DNA from: JAYWAM01 sp043782425
Lineage (GTDB): Bacteria; Pseudomonadota; Gammaproteobacteria; Burkholderiales; Usitatibacteraceae
DNA length: 18,470 bases
Direction of reading: 5' to 3'
Assembly: GCA_043782425.1 (NCBI GenBank)
Contig: JAYWAM010000061.1
Coordinates: 1-18,470 of the forward strand
The notes below the pieces were generated by a model. The model ran no database searches. It had not been told where the DNA came from and worked only from the letters and a program-made list of their open reading frames with translations. Below, one piece after another: positions 1 to 6,588 of this stretch; within the stretch, counting starts at the first letter, position 1; each line of letters begins with the position of its first letter. Position numbers and translations under genes: made by a program.

Positions 1-1
1 A

Positions 2-97
2 TCGGTCTTCCGCAGCGCCGCATTCCACTTTGCCACAACGGAGCCACCGCGTGTTTCTTCGGCGCGATTTGCGGCATGGGGCCGATTATTTCGCTAA
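2..97 (+). CDS. 3' end of a possible integron cassette ORF (partial)
   Basis: This frame is open from the window's left edge and stops at a TAA (95-97) that lies inside the R'' box of the attC site. In integron cassettes the gene commonly ends within or just before the attC, and that is the only reason to prefer this frame. The visible tail is about 31 residues, ends in GRLFR and matches no family I recognise. Another frame is also open across this stretch, so the reading frame is uncertain. Confidence 0.3.
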   Translation, partial: SVFRSAAFHFATTEPPRVSSARFAAWGRLFR

Positions 98-146
98 CCT
101 CACATTCGAGAGGGACTGGCAACGCCAGCCCCTCAACTTCAACGTT
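92..146 (+). other. integron attC recombination site (interrupted at R')
   Basis: The site starts with an R''-like CGCTAAC (92-98). A strong hairpin follows: 110-120 pairs with 124-134 in 10 of 11 positions, closing on a 3-nt AAC loop. It ends in AACGTT (141-146). The wording of the arms, with ATTCGAG on the left and CCCCTCAACTTCAACGTT on the right, is typical of proteobacterial attC sites. The R' box would be GTTATGC, but it is split by the 97-bp element at 147-243: GTT lies at 144-146 and GTTATGC reappears at 244-250. The orientation means that cassettes are read on the + strand. Confidence 0.75.
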
Positions 147-243
147 GAGGCTGTAGAAAAACCCAAAATGCCAAAATCGCCACGCTATGAATCAACGAGT
201 TACGAAGCGATTTATTGTGAAAATTGGGTTTTTCTACAGCCTC
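147..243. mobile_element. 97-bp MITE-like element inserted in attC
   Basis: The element has perfect 20-bp terminal inverted repeats: GAGGCTGTAGAAAAACCCAA at 147-166, and its reverse complement at 224-243. It is flanked by GTT on both sides (144-146 and 244-246), which is consistent with a 3-bp target duplication. Imperfect inverted similarity continues inward, with GCGATTT-type ends near 175-180 and 207-213. It contains no gene of its own and would need a transposase acting in trans. The parental IS family was not identified; IS5-like elements are one group that makes short target duplications. Confidence 0.75.
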
Positions 244-400
244 GTTATGCGTCAAGGAAGCTTGGCAAGCACAGCCCTCACTTTGCATTCGAGTGAGAAG
301 GACAGACGGAACTTGTGTTGCGAGATTGACCGTGCATGGCTCCCTTTTATTCTAAAATTGACACCGCCTATATTGACCACAGAGTCACCGGGGGAATTAC
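244..400. other. cassette leader, no gene seen
   Basis: This stretch runs from the restored R' box GTTATGC (244-250) to the DUF6928 start. It holds a small hairpin (CTCACT at 277-282 pairing with AGTGAG at 292-297) and a promoter candidate, listed separately. No convincing reading frame was found, so together with the attC and the MITE the first 400 bases hold no complete gene. Confidence 0.5.
326..353 (+). promoter_or_regulatory. candidate promoter of the DUF6928 cassette gene
   Basis: A -35 like TTGACC (326-331) and a -10 like TATTCT (348-353) are 16 bp apart and lie about 50 bp before the start codon. Most integron cassettes rely on an outside promoter, so an internal one would be notable. 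Short sigma70-like matches occur by chance. Confidence 0.35.
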
Positions 401-1045
401 ATGGGTGCAAAAACTTGGATGTTAATTTACAGTAGCGGGTTCCCGAGCGAGATCTTGAAGTCAAACCCGGTGCTGGATCGTGATGCCACAGTTGCACTGG
501 CAAAGAAGCTGTTCCCGTCAGAGAAGCTTGAACTGATCGACGATGGAAATTTGTCTTACACATGCCCGCCAGATAACGAATTGGTTATCGGATGTTTTCC
601 GGGTTTGTCGATTATCGCAGCGAAAGAGTTCGGAATCGACTACCCGTCAAAATTGCCATCTGTCTTTGTTGATTCTGCGTTGGGTAATTCGGTCTATCTA
701 CACGCAATGCAGAGTGTTGTTGATTGGTTTGCCTACGCAATTTGGAAAAACGGCAAACTTCAAAGATCGCTTAGCTTGTCTCCAGACAGCGGTGTGCTCG
801 AAGACATTGGAACAAGGCCGCCATTTGAAGAACCCTATTGGGCAGGCCACTATCCAGCCGTCGATCCTGAAGATGAGGACGATGAATATCCATTTGCTTT
901 TCACCCACTGGAATTGGGGGAGGCTGCGCTGCTCGAGTTTTTTGGCTACCAGCTTGAAGGGATTGTTGACCCTTCTCAACTGGAGCCAGAGAAGGTGCAG
1001 TTGATGCGCTTCAAGCGGTCAAAATCTTGGTGGCGGCTGTGGTAA
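401..1045 (+). CDS. DUF6928-family protein (integron cassette gene)
   Basis: This 214-residue protein of unknown function begins MGAKTWMLIYSSG and continues with LDRDATVALAKKLFP. I recognise this opening as that of the DUF6928 family, which I know mainly from actinobacteria. No signal peptide or membrane segment is seen. An acidic patch (EDEDDEY, about residues 157-163) and a basic, Trp-rich end (RFKRSKSWWRLW) stand out. The ATG is preceded by a GGGGG tract 7-12 bases upstream that can serve as a ribosome binding site. Codon usage is AT-richer than in the neighbouring core genes. The stop codon lies 5 bases before a decayed attC, so the gene has the layout of an integron cassette. The family call comes from memory of the N-terminal motif. 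Confidence 0.75.
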   Translation: MGAKTWMLIYSSGFPSEILKSNPVLDRDATVALAKKLFPSEKLELIDDGNLSYTCPPDNELVIGCFPGLSIIAAKEFGIDYPSKLPSVFVDSALGNSVYLHAMQSVVDWFAYAIWKNGKLQRSLSLSPDSGVLEDIGTRPPFEEPYWAGHYPAVDPEDEDDEYPFAFHPLELGEAALLEFFGYQLEGIVDPSQLEPEKVQLMRFKRSKSWWRLW

Positions 1046-1050
1046 TGTTT

Positions 1051-1118
1051 TGTCCAGCCCATCGTTCATGCGGGGATGCCGCAAATGCGCGCAGCCCCTC
1101 AGCTCCATTACTTTAGAG
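1051..1118 (+). other. decayed integron attC site
   Basis: It has the order of attC elements: GTCCAGCCC (for GTCTAACCC), CGTTCATGCGGGG, a loop near AAAT, then GCAGCCCCTCAGCTCC and TTTAGAG (for GTTAGAG). The arms GGGG...TGCCGC and GCGCGCA...CCCC pair with one extra base, like the unpaired bases of real attC hairpins. Both core boxes are mutated: the AAC and GTT triplets are lost. It should therefore recombine poorly. It begins 5 bases after the DUF6928 stop codon. Confidence 0.5.
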
Positions 1119-1125
1119 AGAGTCA

Positions 1126-1212
1126 ATGAAAACTTATCGCACACTGCTTCTTGTTTCGTTCCTGTTTTCCTCTACAAACGTATTTGCAGATAGATCAGAA
1201 GAAGTTCAATGA
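1126..1212 (+). pseudogene. truncated secreted-protein ORF (signal peptide only)
   Basis: A short frame of 28 codons begins at ATG 1126, a few bases after the R'-like end of the decayed attC; in integrons the next cassette gene usually starts there. It encodes a clear signal peptide: MKTYRTLLLVSFLFSSTNVFA, with a probable cut after VFA. Only seven further residues follow before TGA. The mature protein is missing, so this looks like a broken cassette gene. No second attC is recognisable in 1213-1296, which I take as the border to core DNA. A genuine tiny secreted peptide is possible but less likely. Confidence 0.4.
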
Positions 1213-1296
1213 CGATTAAGGGACTCAACAATCGCTTCGAGTGCGGCCTCAACAGGTAGTCGGCTAAGTCACATTCAAACTTTGGACAGGAGGCAC

Positions 1297-1905
1297 ATGA
1301 GCGCGGAAATATTCGTGGGTCCCGACGGCAAATCGCGTTGCCGCTGGTGCGGCGCGGCGCCGGAGTTTTTAGCCTATCACGACACAGAATGGGGTTTCCC
1401 GGTCAGCGATGATCGTCGCTTATTCGGGAAATTGTGTCTGGAAGGTTTTCAATCGGGACTGAGCTGGCGCACCATACTCGCCAAGCGCGAGAATTTTCGC
1501 GCGGCCTTCCAGGATTTCGATTTTGACAGGATAGCGCGCTTCACTGAGCGCGATGTTGCGCGCTTGCTCAAGGACGAAGGCATCGTGCGCCATCGCGGCA
1601 AGATCGAGGCGGTCATCAATAATGCGCGGCAGGCCCGGGAACTCGTCAAACACGAAGGCTCGCTGGCAGCCTTCGTCTGGCGTTACGAACCAGACACGAA
1701 GCAACTTGCTGAACCGCAGACTGCTTCGACCTCGGCGGAATCGCTGGCTTTGTCGAAGGATTTGAAAAAAATGGGCTGGAAATTCGTCGGGCCCACCACC
1801 GTGTATGCCTTCATGCAGGCGATGGGGCTGGTCAACGATCATGTAGAGAACTGTGTAATCAGAGCTAAAGTTGAGCGCGCACGCAAGAATTTCAAGCTAG
1901 ATTAG
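1297..1905 (+). CDS. tag: DNA-3-methyladenine glycosylase I
   Basis: Base-excision repair enzyme that removes 3-methyladenine from alkylated DNA in the cytoplasm. The 202-residue protein follows the Tag family along its length: zinc ligands C15, H28, H182 and C186 keep the spacing of the E. coli enzyme, and the conserved acid E49 sits in CLEGFQSGLSW. IVRHRGKI, KKMGWKFVGPT and MGLVNDHVENC are further family signatures. I chose ATG 1297 because AGGAGG (1288-1293) lies just upstream. A TTG at 1282 would add five residues but would run through that ribosome binding site. The gene converges with the rhodanese gene and their last 9 bp overlap, so neither has room for its own terminator. It borders the integron remnant but its codon use is core-like. 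Confidence 0.95.
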   Translation: MSAEIFVGPDGKSRCRWCGAAPEFLAYHDTEWGFPVSDDRRLFGKLCLEGFQSGLSWRTILAKRENFRAAFQDFDFDRIARFTERDVARLLKDEGIVRHRGKIEAVINNARQARELVKHEGSLAAFVWRYEPDTKQLAEPQTASTSAESLALSKDLKKMGWKFVGPTTVYAFMQAMGLVNDHVENCVIRAKVERARKNFKLD

Positions 1906-3588
1906 CAACACCTTTATATCGGGATAGCCCATCATTTTCAGGATGAAATAATTGGCGGCGGACTCGCCCGGATCATCGGCGAAGCAAATGATTTCGGCGT
2001 AGCGCGGCAGTCCGGCTTTGACGAGGATGCTCCAGATGTCTTTAGCAGCTTTCGGTGTTCCGTCGGCATTGACCAGATCGGTGTAGGGCAGGTGTATGAC
2101 TTTTCCGTCTTGCACTTTGGCCGGCAGGGTTTTGCCCGAGGCGATGTAGACCTTCGGATATGACCCCTGCGTGCTTTGCGGGTCGTTGCTGGTCACGATG
2201 TCTGGGCGAACATTGGCCGGATATGTCGTAGCAGGGATGGCAAGTTCCTGCGGCGCTTTCCTCGGGCCCACTGTGGTGGCCTCCTTGGTGAGCGTAAAGC
2301 CGCCGAGTCCCCAATCATCCACTGATCCCAAGAGAACGGAGATTTTTTTCTGTCCCAGCTTTTCCAGCATGAGATACGCCAGAGCCGAGCTGGCGTTCAA
2401 ACCGCCATCGGAAACGATCACCGTCTCAAAGGCCGCATCGATGCCGACGGCGCCTAGCACGTCGGCCAGTTTCTCGGGTGTGGCGAGGTGGCGCTTGAAG
2501 ACGTCCGCAGGAATGTTGACAGCGAACGGCACATGCCCCTGTTGGTAAGCTTCTACTGAGCGCACATCGACGACATTCAGTTTTGCCACGCCAAACATCC
2601 TCAACATCGGGCTGCCCCATCCGTTCAACCAGTTCTTTTCGCGCGTCATATTTGGCGCGTCGTAAGTCCAAAAGGGCAATCCTCTGTCGTCACGCAGCCA
2701 TTCGAGTTGGGATTCTTTATAGAGTTTGACCTTGGGGTAATTCAGCATGATCTTCGTGGCGAAAAACGGCACGCTGGCGGCGATGCCGCCGCCGCAATGC
2801 GTGTAAACCTGCTGTTCTGGTTTGATGCCCAGGTAGGTCAGCATCTGCTTGATCTGCTCGGCCGATTTGAAGGTCTTGTCCGCGTTAAAGAAATCCGCGC
2901 TGGGCGCCATGATGGCATTGGGAACATGGCCGGCCCGGTCGAAAAACTTGGCGCCGCCAAAGTGTTGGTCGGGTTCCAGCGCCTCGACGAGCGCGTTGTT
3001 CGCCGGGTCGCCGGAAGCAAGCAGAAATTCCGCCAGTCTTACGCGCACATCCTCCTTGAGCTTTGCGACGCGGAATGTTCCCGGCTTGGGGGCAGGTGTG
3101 GGGTCTTTCGTTACCGCACCGCCTGTCGCCTGCCATTTGGAGAGTCCCCCATCCAGGACGAACAGATTGCCCGGCGGGAATCCATGATAGTAAAGGTCGA
3201 AGAAAAGGCTGGTCGCCATGTAGGTGCCGCCCTGATCGTAGATGACGATTTTCTTGCCCTTGCTCACGCCCCACGAGCGCAGCAGCCGCTCCATTTCGGC
3301 GGCGGAAAGCTCGCGGCCACCGAAGCTGAACACATCGACGTTCACCGCGCCGGGTATGTGCTTTGCCGCATAGATCTGACCGGGTGATGCGTCGAATAGC
3401 AGAACATCAGCATTTTTAAGATTTTTTTCAAGCCAGTCGACACTGACAAGATTGCCTTTGGTTGCTACTGCCGCCATAGCTGGCTGCGCCAGCAGCAGGC
3501 AGCCTGCAACGGCAAAGAGAAAGAAATAATTCAAAATCTTTGACAGATACGCTGAATCTGCAACTCGTGTGGTGTTGTTTGAATGCAT
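1897..3588 (-). CDS. secreted protein with four tandem rhodanese-like domains
   Basis: Probable periplasmic sulfurtransferase of 563 residues. A signal peptide (hydrophobic core about residues 20-36, cut after PAMA) is followed by four rhodanese-type units. Unit 1 (about 47-160) has Asp118 where the catalytic Cys is expected (VIYDQGG). Unit 2 (about 180-305) has Cys265 in THCGGGIAAS and looks active. Unit 3 (about 335-435) has Asp394 (VSDGG). Unit 4 (about 475-563) is short, with Cys535 in ICFADDPGES. Alternating inactive and active units recall the two-domain thiosulfate sulfurtransferases, here duplicated. GGAGAGAG just before ATG 3588 supports the start. It lies 42 bp after the permease gene on the same strand, so it may be the last gene of that cluster. 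The true sulfur donor is unknown. Confidence 0.85.
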   Translation of the reverse strand: MHSNNTTRVADSAYLSKILNYFFLFAVAGCLLLAQPAMAAVATKGNLVSVDWLEKNLKNADVLLFDASPGQIYAAKHIPGAVNVDVFSFGGRELSAAEMERLLRSWGVSKGKKIVIYDQGGTYMATSLFFDLYYHGFPPGNLFVLDGGLSKWQATGGAVTKDPTPAPKPGTFRVAKLKEDVRVRLAEFLLASGDPANNALVEALEPDQHFGGAKFFDRAGHVPNAIMAPSADFFNADKTFKSAEQIKQMLTYLGIKPEQQVYTHCGGGIAASVPFFATKIMLNYPKVKLYKESQLEWLRDDRGLPFWTYDAPNMTREKNWLNGWGSPMLRMFGVAKLNVVDVRSVEAYQQGHVPFAVNIPADVFKRHLATPEKLADVLGAVGIDAAFETVIVSDGGLNASSALAYLMLEKLGQKKISVLLGSVDDWGLGGFTLTKEATTVGPRKAPQELAIPATTYPANVRPDIVTSNDPQSTQGSYPKVYIASGKTLPAKVQDGKVIHLPYTDLVNADGTPKAAKDIWSILVKAGLPRYAEIICFADDPGESAANYFILKMMGYPDIKVLLI

Positions 3589-3630
3589 TTTCTCTCTCCG
3601 TTTATTGAGTCGATATCTTGAGTTATGACA

Positions 3631-4593
3631 CTAGCCCTCGTCGCGCCAGCCGCGCAGGCGAATCGCCGCATAGATCATCGCTGCCCCTAGCGCCATACCA
3701 ATCCAAATGCCCGGCGCAGCAAGCACTTGCCACGAATGCGAAAAAATATCGCTCATGGCGCTTGATGCGCGCAGCGCTTCTCCACTAGGCAATGCTTGTC
3801 CTTGTGTTCCCAACCATGAGCCTGGCAGCACGCTGCCCAATAATCTTCCGATAATGTTTTTCCAGAACCAGCCCATGTTCCAGCCAAATTGAAACATGGC
3901 GTTAATCCAGGTGAGCAGCGTTCCCGTCATGATCGGCACACCTATCGCCCACAGTAGCGGCTTAGTGCGCGCCCAGGCCGAAACCATCAACAGCCAGCCG
4001 ATGGTGGGCAAGGCCCATAGCGCATAAACGGGCAACACTGCCGCCAACTGTAGCGGGGCAAGGTAGGCATCAGGGTTGCCCAGCACAGCGCCGAAGATGT
4101 TGACGCCAGCCACGGCGGCAGCGACGCATATCATGAATCCCGCGACGACGGCGGTAAGTACGGCGACGACTATGGCGATCACGGGGGCAACGACCAGCGC
4201 CATCGCGACCTTGGACAATACAATCGCGTGGTCGGAAAGGGGCAGCGATTTCCAGAACAACACGCTGCGGTCTTTACGCTCGTCGTAGAGTGCGCCCAGG
4301 CAAAAGAAAAATATGCAGATGCTTAACGCAATCAGAATCGGTATCGTTAATCCGGCGTAACCGTTGACCAGGCTAGACGCGAACGCGGCCTTCTGCTCAG
4401 GACCGGCTGCGTCCGCCAAGCTGCTGACGGCGACACCGTTTATTTTCATGCCGCCTCTCATCCCGAGCGAGACGATAAGCAGCGAGACGGCAATAAAAGC
4501 AGTCATGATCGCGCCCACGACTATGGGCAGCCAGAAAAATCCGCCTTTGTGTTCCCAGAACTCGCGCTTTAGCAGCCATTTGAAAGTGTTCAC
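3631..4593 (-). CDS. ABC-2 type transporter permease
   Basis: Inner-membrane permease of 320 residues for the adjacent ATPase. It starts MNTFKWLLKREFWEHKGGFFWLP, a cytosolic amphipathic opening common in ABC-2 permeases encoded next to YtrA-type regulators. About six hydrophobic segments follow (near residues 21-45, 90-112, 132-165, 185-212, 217-235 and 290-312), with LYDERKDRSVLFWKSLPLSD as the cytosolic loop thought to contact the ATPase. The start is GTG at 4593, with AGGAG 7 bases upstream; it overlaps the ATPase stop as GTGA, implying translational coupling. Exporters of this layout often handle antimicrobial peptides or envelope stress, but the substrate cannot be read from the sequence. 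Confidence 0.85.
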   Translation of the reverse strand: MNTFKWLLKREFWEHKGGFFWLPIVVGAIMTAFIAVSLLIVSLGMRGGMKINGVAVSSLADAAGPEQKAAFASSLVNGYAGLTIPILIALSICIFFFCLGALYDERKDRSVLFWKSLPLSDHAIVLSKVAMALVVAPVIAIVVAVLTAVVAGFMICVAAAVAGVNIFGAVLGNPDAYLAPLQLAAVLPVYALWALPTIGWLLMVSAWARTKPLLWAIGVPIMTGTLLTWINAMFQFGWNMGWFWKNIIGRLLGSVLPGSWLGTQGQALPSGEALRASSAMSDIFSHSWQVLAAPGIWIGMALGAAMIYAAIRLRGWRDEG

Positions 4594-5447
4594 GCGTAGG
4601 CTCCTTTCATGGTGGCGACAAAAATATCGGCAACACCCGGGGTGCGCACTTCGCCTAGCGCTTCAAGCGTCTCACGCGGCGCGCCGTCAAAAAGCATGAT
4701 TGCTTTGCCAAATATCTGCCGCTCGTCTATCGGCTTGAGCGCGCGCGCTTGATCCGTTTTATCTAGCGACACCATAACTTCGGTAAAACGCACACCGACT
4801 TCGTCCATCGTTGAGGTCAGCACAATTTTTCCATCGCGGATGAATACAAGATCCGTGAGAATATGTTCGATTTCTTCCACCTGGTGCGTGGTGATGATGA
4901 TGGTTTTATTTTGGTCGAAATACTCCTCCAGCAAGTGCTGATAGAACTGTTTACGATAGAGAATATCCAGACCTAGGGTGGGTTCGTCCAGGACAAGTAA
5001 TTTCGCATCTATGGCCATCACCAGCGCTAGATGCAACTGCACCACCATGCCCTTCGACATCTCTTTAACTTTCATCGCGGGCTTGAGCTTGGTGTTGGCA
5101 AGGTAACGCTCAGCCTTGCTGCGATCGAATTTGGGATGCACACCGGCGACAAAATCTACGGCATCGCGCACGCGCAGCCAACGCGGCAGTATCGCGACGT
5201 CGGCTATAAAGCACACCTGCTGCATGAGCGCATCGCGATGGGTACGCGGATCGAGTCCGAGCACCTTGAGTGCACCTTCGAATGGCGTCAGGCCGAGAAT
5301 GGCTTTGAGAGCGCTAGTTTTGCCTGAGCCGTTGGGGCCGATCAAGCCGACGATGCGACCGGCTGGGATGTCGAGGTTGATATGGTCTACGGCAAGAATT
5401 TTCCCGTAGTGCTTTGTCAAGCCCTGGGCTGAAATGATGGCGCTCAT
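4590..5447 (-). CDS. ABC transporter ATP-binding protein
   Basis: Cytosolic ATPase of 285 residues that would power the permease encoded directly after it. The Walker A is GPNGSGKT (37-44), the signature is the degenerate MSKGM (130-134) in place of LSGGQ, the Walker B is LLVLDEP (150-156), and the H-loop His is 188 in TTHQVEE. The weak signature is common in YtrB/BcrA-like ATPases. The C-terminal 75 residues are a variable tail. Its ATG overlaps the regulator's stop codon as ATGA, and its own stop overlaps the permease start, so regulator, ATPase and permease form one coupled unit. Confidence 0.9.
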   Translation of the reverse strand: MSAIISAQGLTKHYGKILAVDHINLDIPAGRIVGLIGPNGSGKTSALKAILGLTPFEGALKVLGLDPRTHRDALMQQVCFIADVAILPRWLRVRDAVDFVAGVHPKFDRSKAERYLANTKLKPAMKVKEMSKGMVVQLHLALVMAIDAKLLVLDEPTLGLDILYRKQFYQHLLEEYFDQNKTIIITTHQVEEIEHILTDLVFIRDGKIVLTSTMDEVGVRFTEVMVSLDKTDQARALKPIDERQIFGKAIMLFDGAPRETLEALGEVRTPGVADIFVATMKGAYA

Positions 5448-5812
5448 TTGGCGTCACCAACTTTGGCAGAGCGCAGCAGATCTTCCATATTCATTCCCAG
5501 GCGGCGAATGCGCTCCAGCAACAGCGGCCATTCTTCGCGTAGAAAACGCTCGCGTTCGCTAACAAGTAATTTTTCCCTGGCGCCATCGGTTACATACATG
5601 CCAATTCCCCTCCTTTTTTCCACGAGCGTTGCGTCTGCGAGTTCCTGATATGCACGCATGACGGTAATCGGATTGAGCTGAAAGTCGGCTGCAATTTGCC
5701 GCACCGAAGGCAACGGATCGCCCGGTTTAAGCAGTCCATCGAGCAGCATTCCAATGATGCGATCTTTAAGCTGCCGGTAGATGGGCGCGTTGTTGTGCCA
5801 GTCGGTACTAAT
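5444..5812 (-). CDS. GntR/YtrA-family transcriptional regulator, apparent ATT start
   Basis: Repressor-type regulator of the ABC cluster behind it. A winged-helix GntR domain (PGDPLPSVRQIAADFQLNPI, then ADATLVEKRRGIGMYV) is followed by a short helical tail, as in the small YtrA subfamily. The first ATG (5749) would give only 101 residues and delete the first helix of the fold. The frame continues upstream with STDWHNNAPIYRQLKDRIIG, the usual N terminus of this family, but holds no ATG, GTG or TTG. An ATT at 5810-5812 sits 8 bases after a good AAGGAG (5821-5826), giving 122 residues. I annotate that start. The alternative is the short ATG form or a sequencing error. The stop overlaps the ATPase start by 4 bp. 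Confidence 0.8.
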   Translation of the reverse strand: MSTDWHNNAPIYRQLKDRIIGMLLDGLLKPGDPLPSVRQIAADFQLNPITVMRAYQELADATLVEKRRGIGMYVTDGAREKLLVSERERFLREEWPLLLERIRRLGMNMEDLLRSAKVGDAK

Positions 5813-5820
5813 TCTAATTA

Positions 5821-5826
5821 CTCCTT
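5821..5826 (-). promoter_or_regulatory. ribosome binding site supporting the ATT start
   Basis: AAGGAG on the minus strand, 8 bases before ATT 5812. It is about 70 bases from the first ATG (5749), too far to serve it, so it decides the start in favour of the rare codon. Confidence 0.6.
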
Positions 5827-5918
5827 GGATTGCACGGTTGCGGTTAAGTAGCTGATTTTAATCGGTGTGGGATTGGGCGTTACCCGTCAAATTTGCTGAA
5901 ATCAAAGTTATCATTGTA

Positions 5919-5940
5919 GTGATGTAGTTAACTATATCAC
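5919..5940. promoter_or_regulatory. 22-bp palindromic operator candidate
   Basis: A near-perfect palindrome with half-site GTGATGTAGTT and core TAGTTAACTA; only one base pair of its two arms is broken (positions 6 and 17). It covers the -10 box of the leftward promoter, so a dimer bound here would block RNA polymerase. A GntR/YtrA dimer encoded by the first gene is the natural candidate, giving autorepression of the ABC cluster. Confidence 0.65.
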
Positions 5941-5959
5941 CATGTTTTTGTCTGGTCAA
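5931..5959 (-). promoter_or_regulatory. sigma70-like promoter of the GntR-ABC cluster
   Basis: Reading leftward, -35 TTGACC (5959-5954), a 17-bp spacer and -10 TATAGT (5936-5931). Transcription would begin near 5924, leaving a leader of about 110 bases before the ATT start. The -10 is embedded in the palindrome at 5919-5940. Confidence 0.65.
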
Positions 5960-6047
5960 CTAAAATCTGACGCAAGCTGTCCACGCGAGCAATTCGTACA
6001 AACGGGAGCGAAAACTTTCGCATCGCCCACGACATCAGTTCCTACAG

Positions 6048-6512
6048 CCTGGCCGCGCCGCGAGCGCCGTGCAGATCGGCACGCCATTCGCCGTCACGCT
6101 GGAAAGCGATGCGCATCCCAATTTCAAGCGCGTGCTGGCTGAAGCCAGGCCGGAAGATATCGTCACCTTCATGAGCGTTGCCGGGCTGCCGGCGCGCGCG
6201 GTCAAGACACCGTGGCTGGAGAAATACCTGGTCAAGCTACCGGTGTTGCAACGTCGCGCCAACGCCCGCACCGACTGCACGCTGGCGTTCGACTGCCTGG
6301 AGCAATGCGGGCTGCGTGACGGCATCGAACGCTTCGGTCAATTTTGCATTGACCATCACCTGGCGGCGGCGCTTGCCGGAGATGTTGAGCGCGGACTGTT
6401 TTTTCGTGGCGCCGGGCCGTTGCCGTTCGGCAAGCAGATTCGTCCGGCCAAGGAGCTGATCGAATATCTGCTGCATGGAACCATACCGGCGGATTGGGTT
6501 CCGGCTGCTTGA
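6048..6512 (+). pseudogene. nitronate monooxygenase, C-terminal remnant
   Basis: The frame encodes the last part (about 150 residues) of a flavin-dependent nitronate monooxygenase (2-nitropropane dioxygenase family). Family signatures are AASAVQIGTPFAVT, DAHPNFKRVLAEARPEDIV, SVAGLPARAVKTPWLEKYL, CGLRDGIERFGQFCID and DVERGLFFRGAGPLPFG. The complete enzymes are roughly 350-400 residues, so the N-terminal half with the FMN barrel and catalytic His is absent. The stretch 5974-6050 shows no matching sequence and there is no ribosome binding site. The left border is approximate: homology is clear only from about 6048. It is most likely dead DNA left by a deletion whose other end adjoins the regulator promoter. 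Confidence 0.75.
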
Positions 6513-6546
6513 TCTGCGCCAAACACTCGCGCAAAAACCACTGGCG

Positions 6547-6558
6547 GCAGTATACTGC
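6547..6558. promoter_or_regulatory. short palindrome with TATACT, possible -10 region
   Basis: GCAGTATACTGC is a perfect 12-bp palindrome containing the -10-like TATACT (6551-6556), about 30 bases before the SirB2-like start. No good -35 is found at the right distance, so the promoter call is weak. Confidence 0.25.
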
Positions 6559-6588
6559 ACACCCTTCCGAAACCAGGGCCTCACAACC

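Noticed and set aside
1213..1290. Possible third attC after the truncated ORF
   Set aside because: No R''/R' core boxes or long hairpin are found; scattered CTCAAC-like words are not enough.
2707..3387. Long open frame on the + strand opposite the rhodanese gene
   Set aside because: It is antisense to a gene with clear domains and signal peptide, has no ribosome binding site and no recognisable motifs.
5942..6142. 66-residue + strand frame between the GntR promoter and the nitronate monooxygenase remnant
   Set aside because: It starts at the -35/-10 region of the opposite promoter, lacks a ribosome binding site and runs out of frame through the monooxygenase motifs.
6475..6588. Upstream extension of the SirB2-like gene
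   Set aside because: It lies partly in the nitronate monooxygenase remnant and is polar, whereas the family starts directly with a membrane segment.
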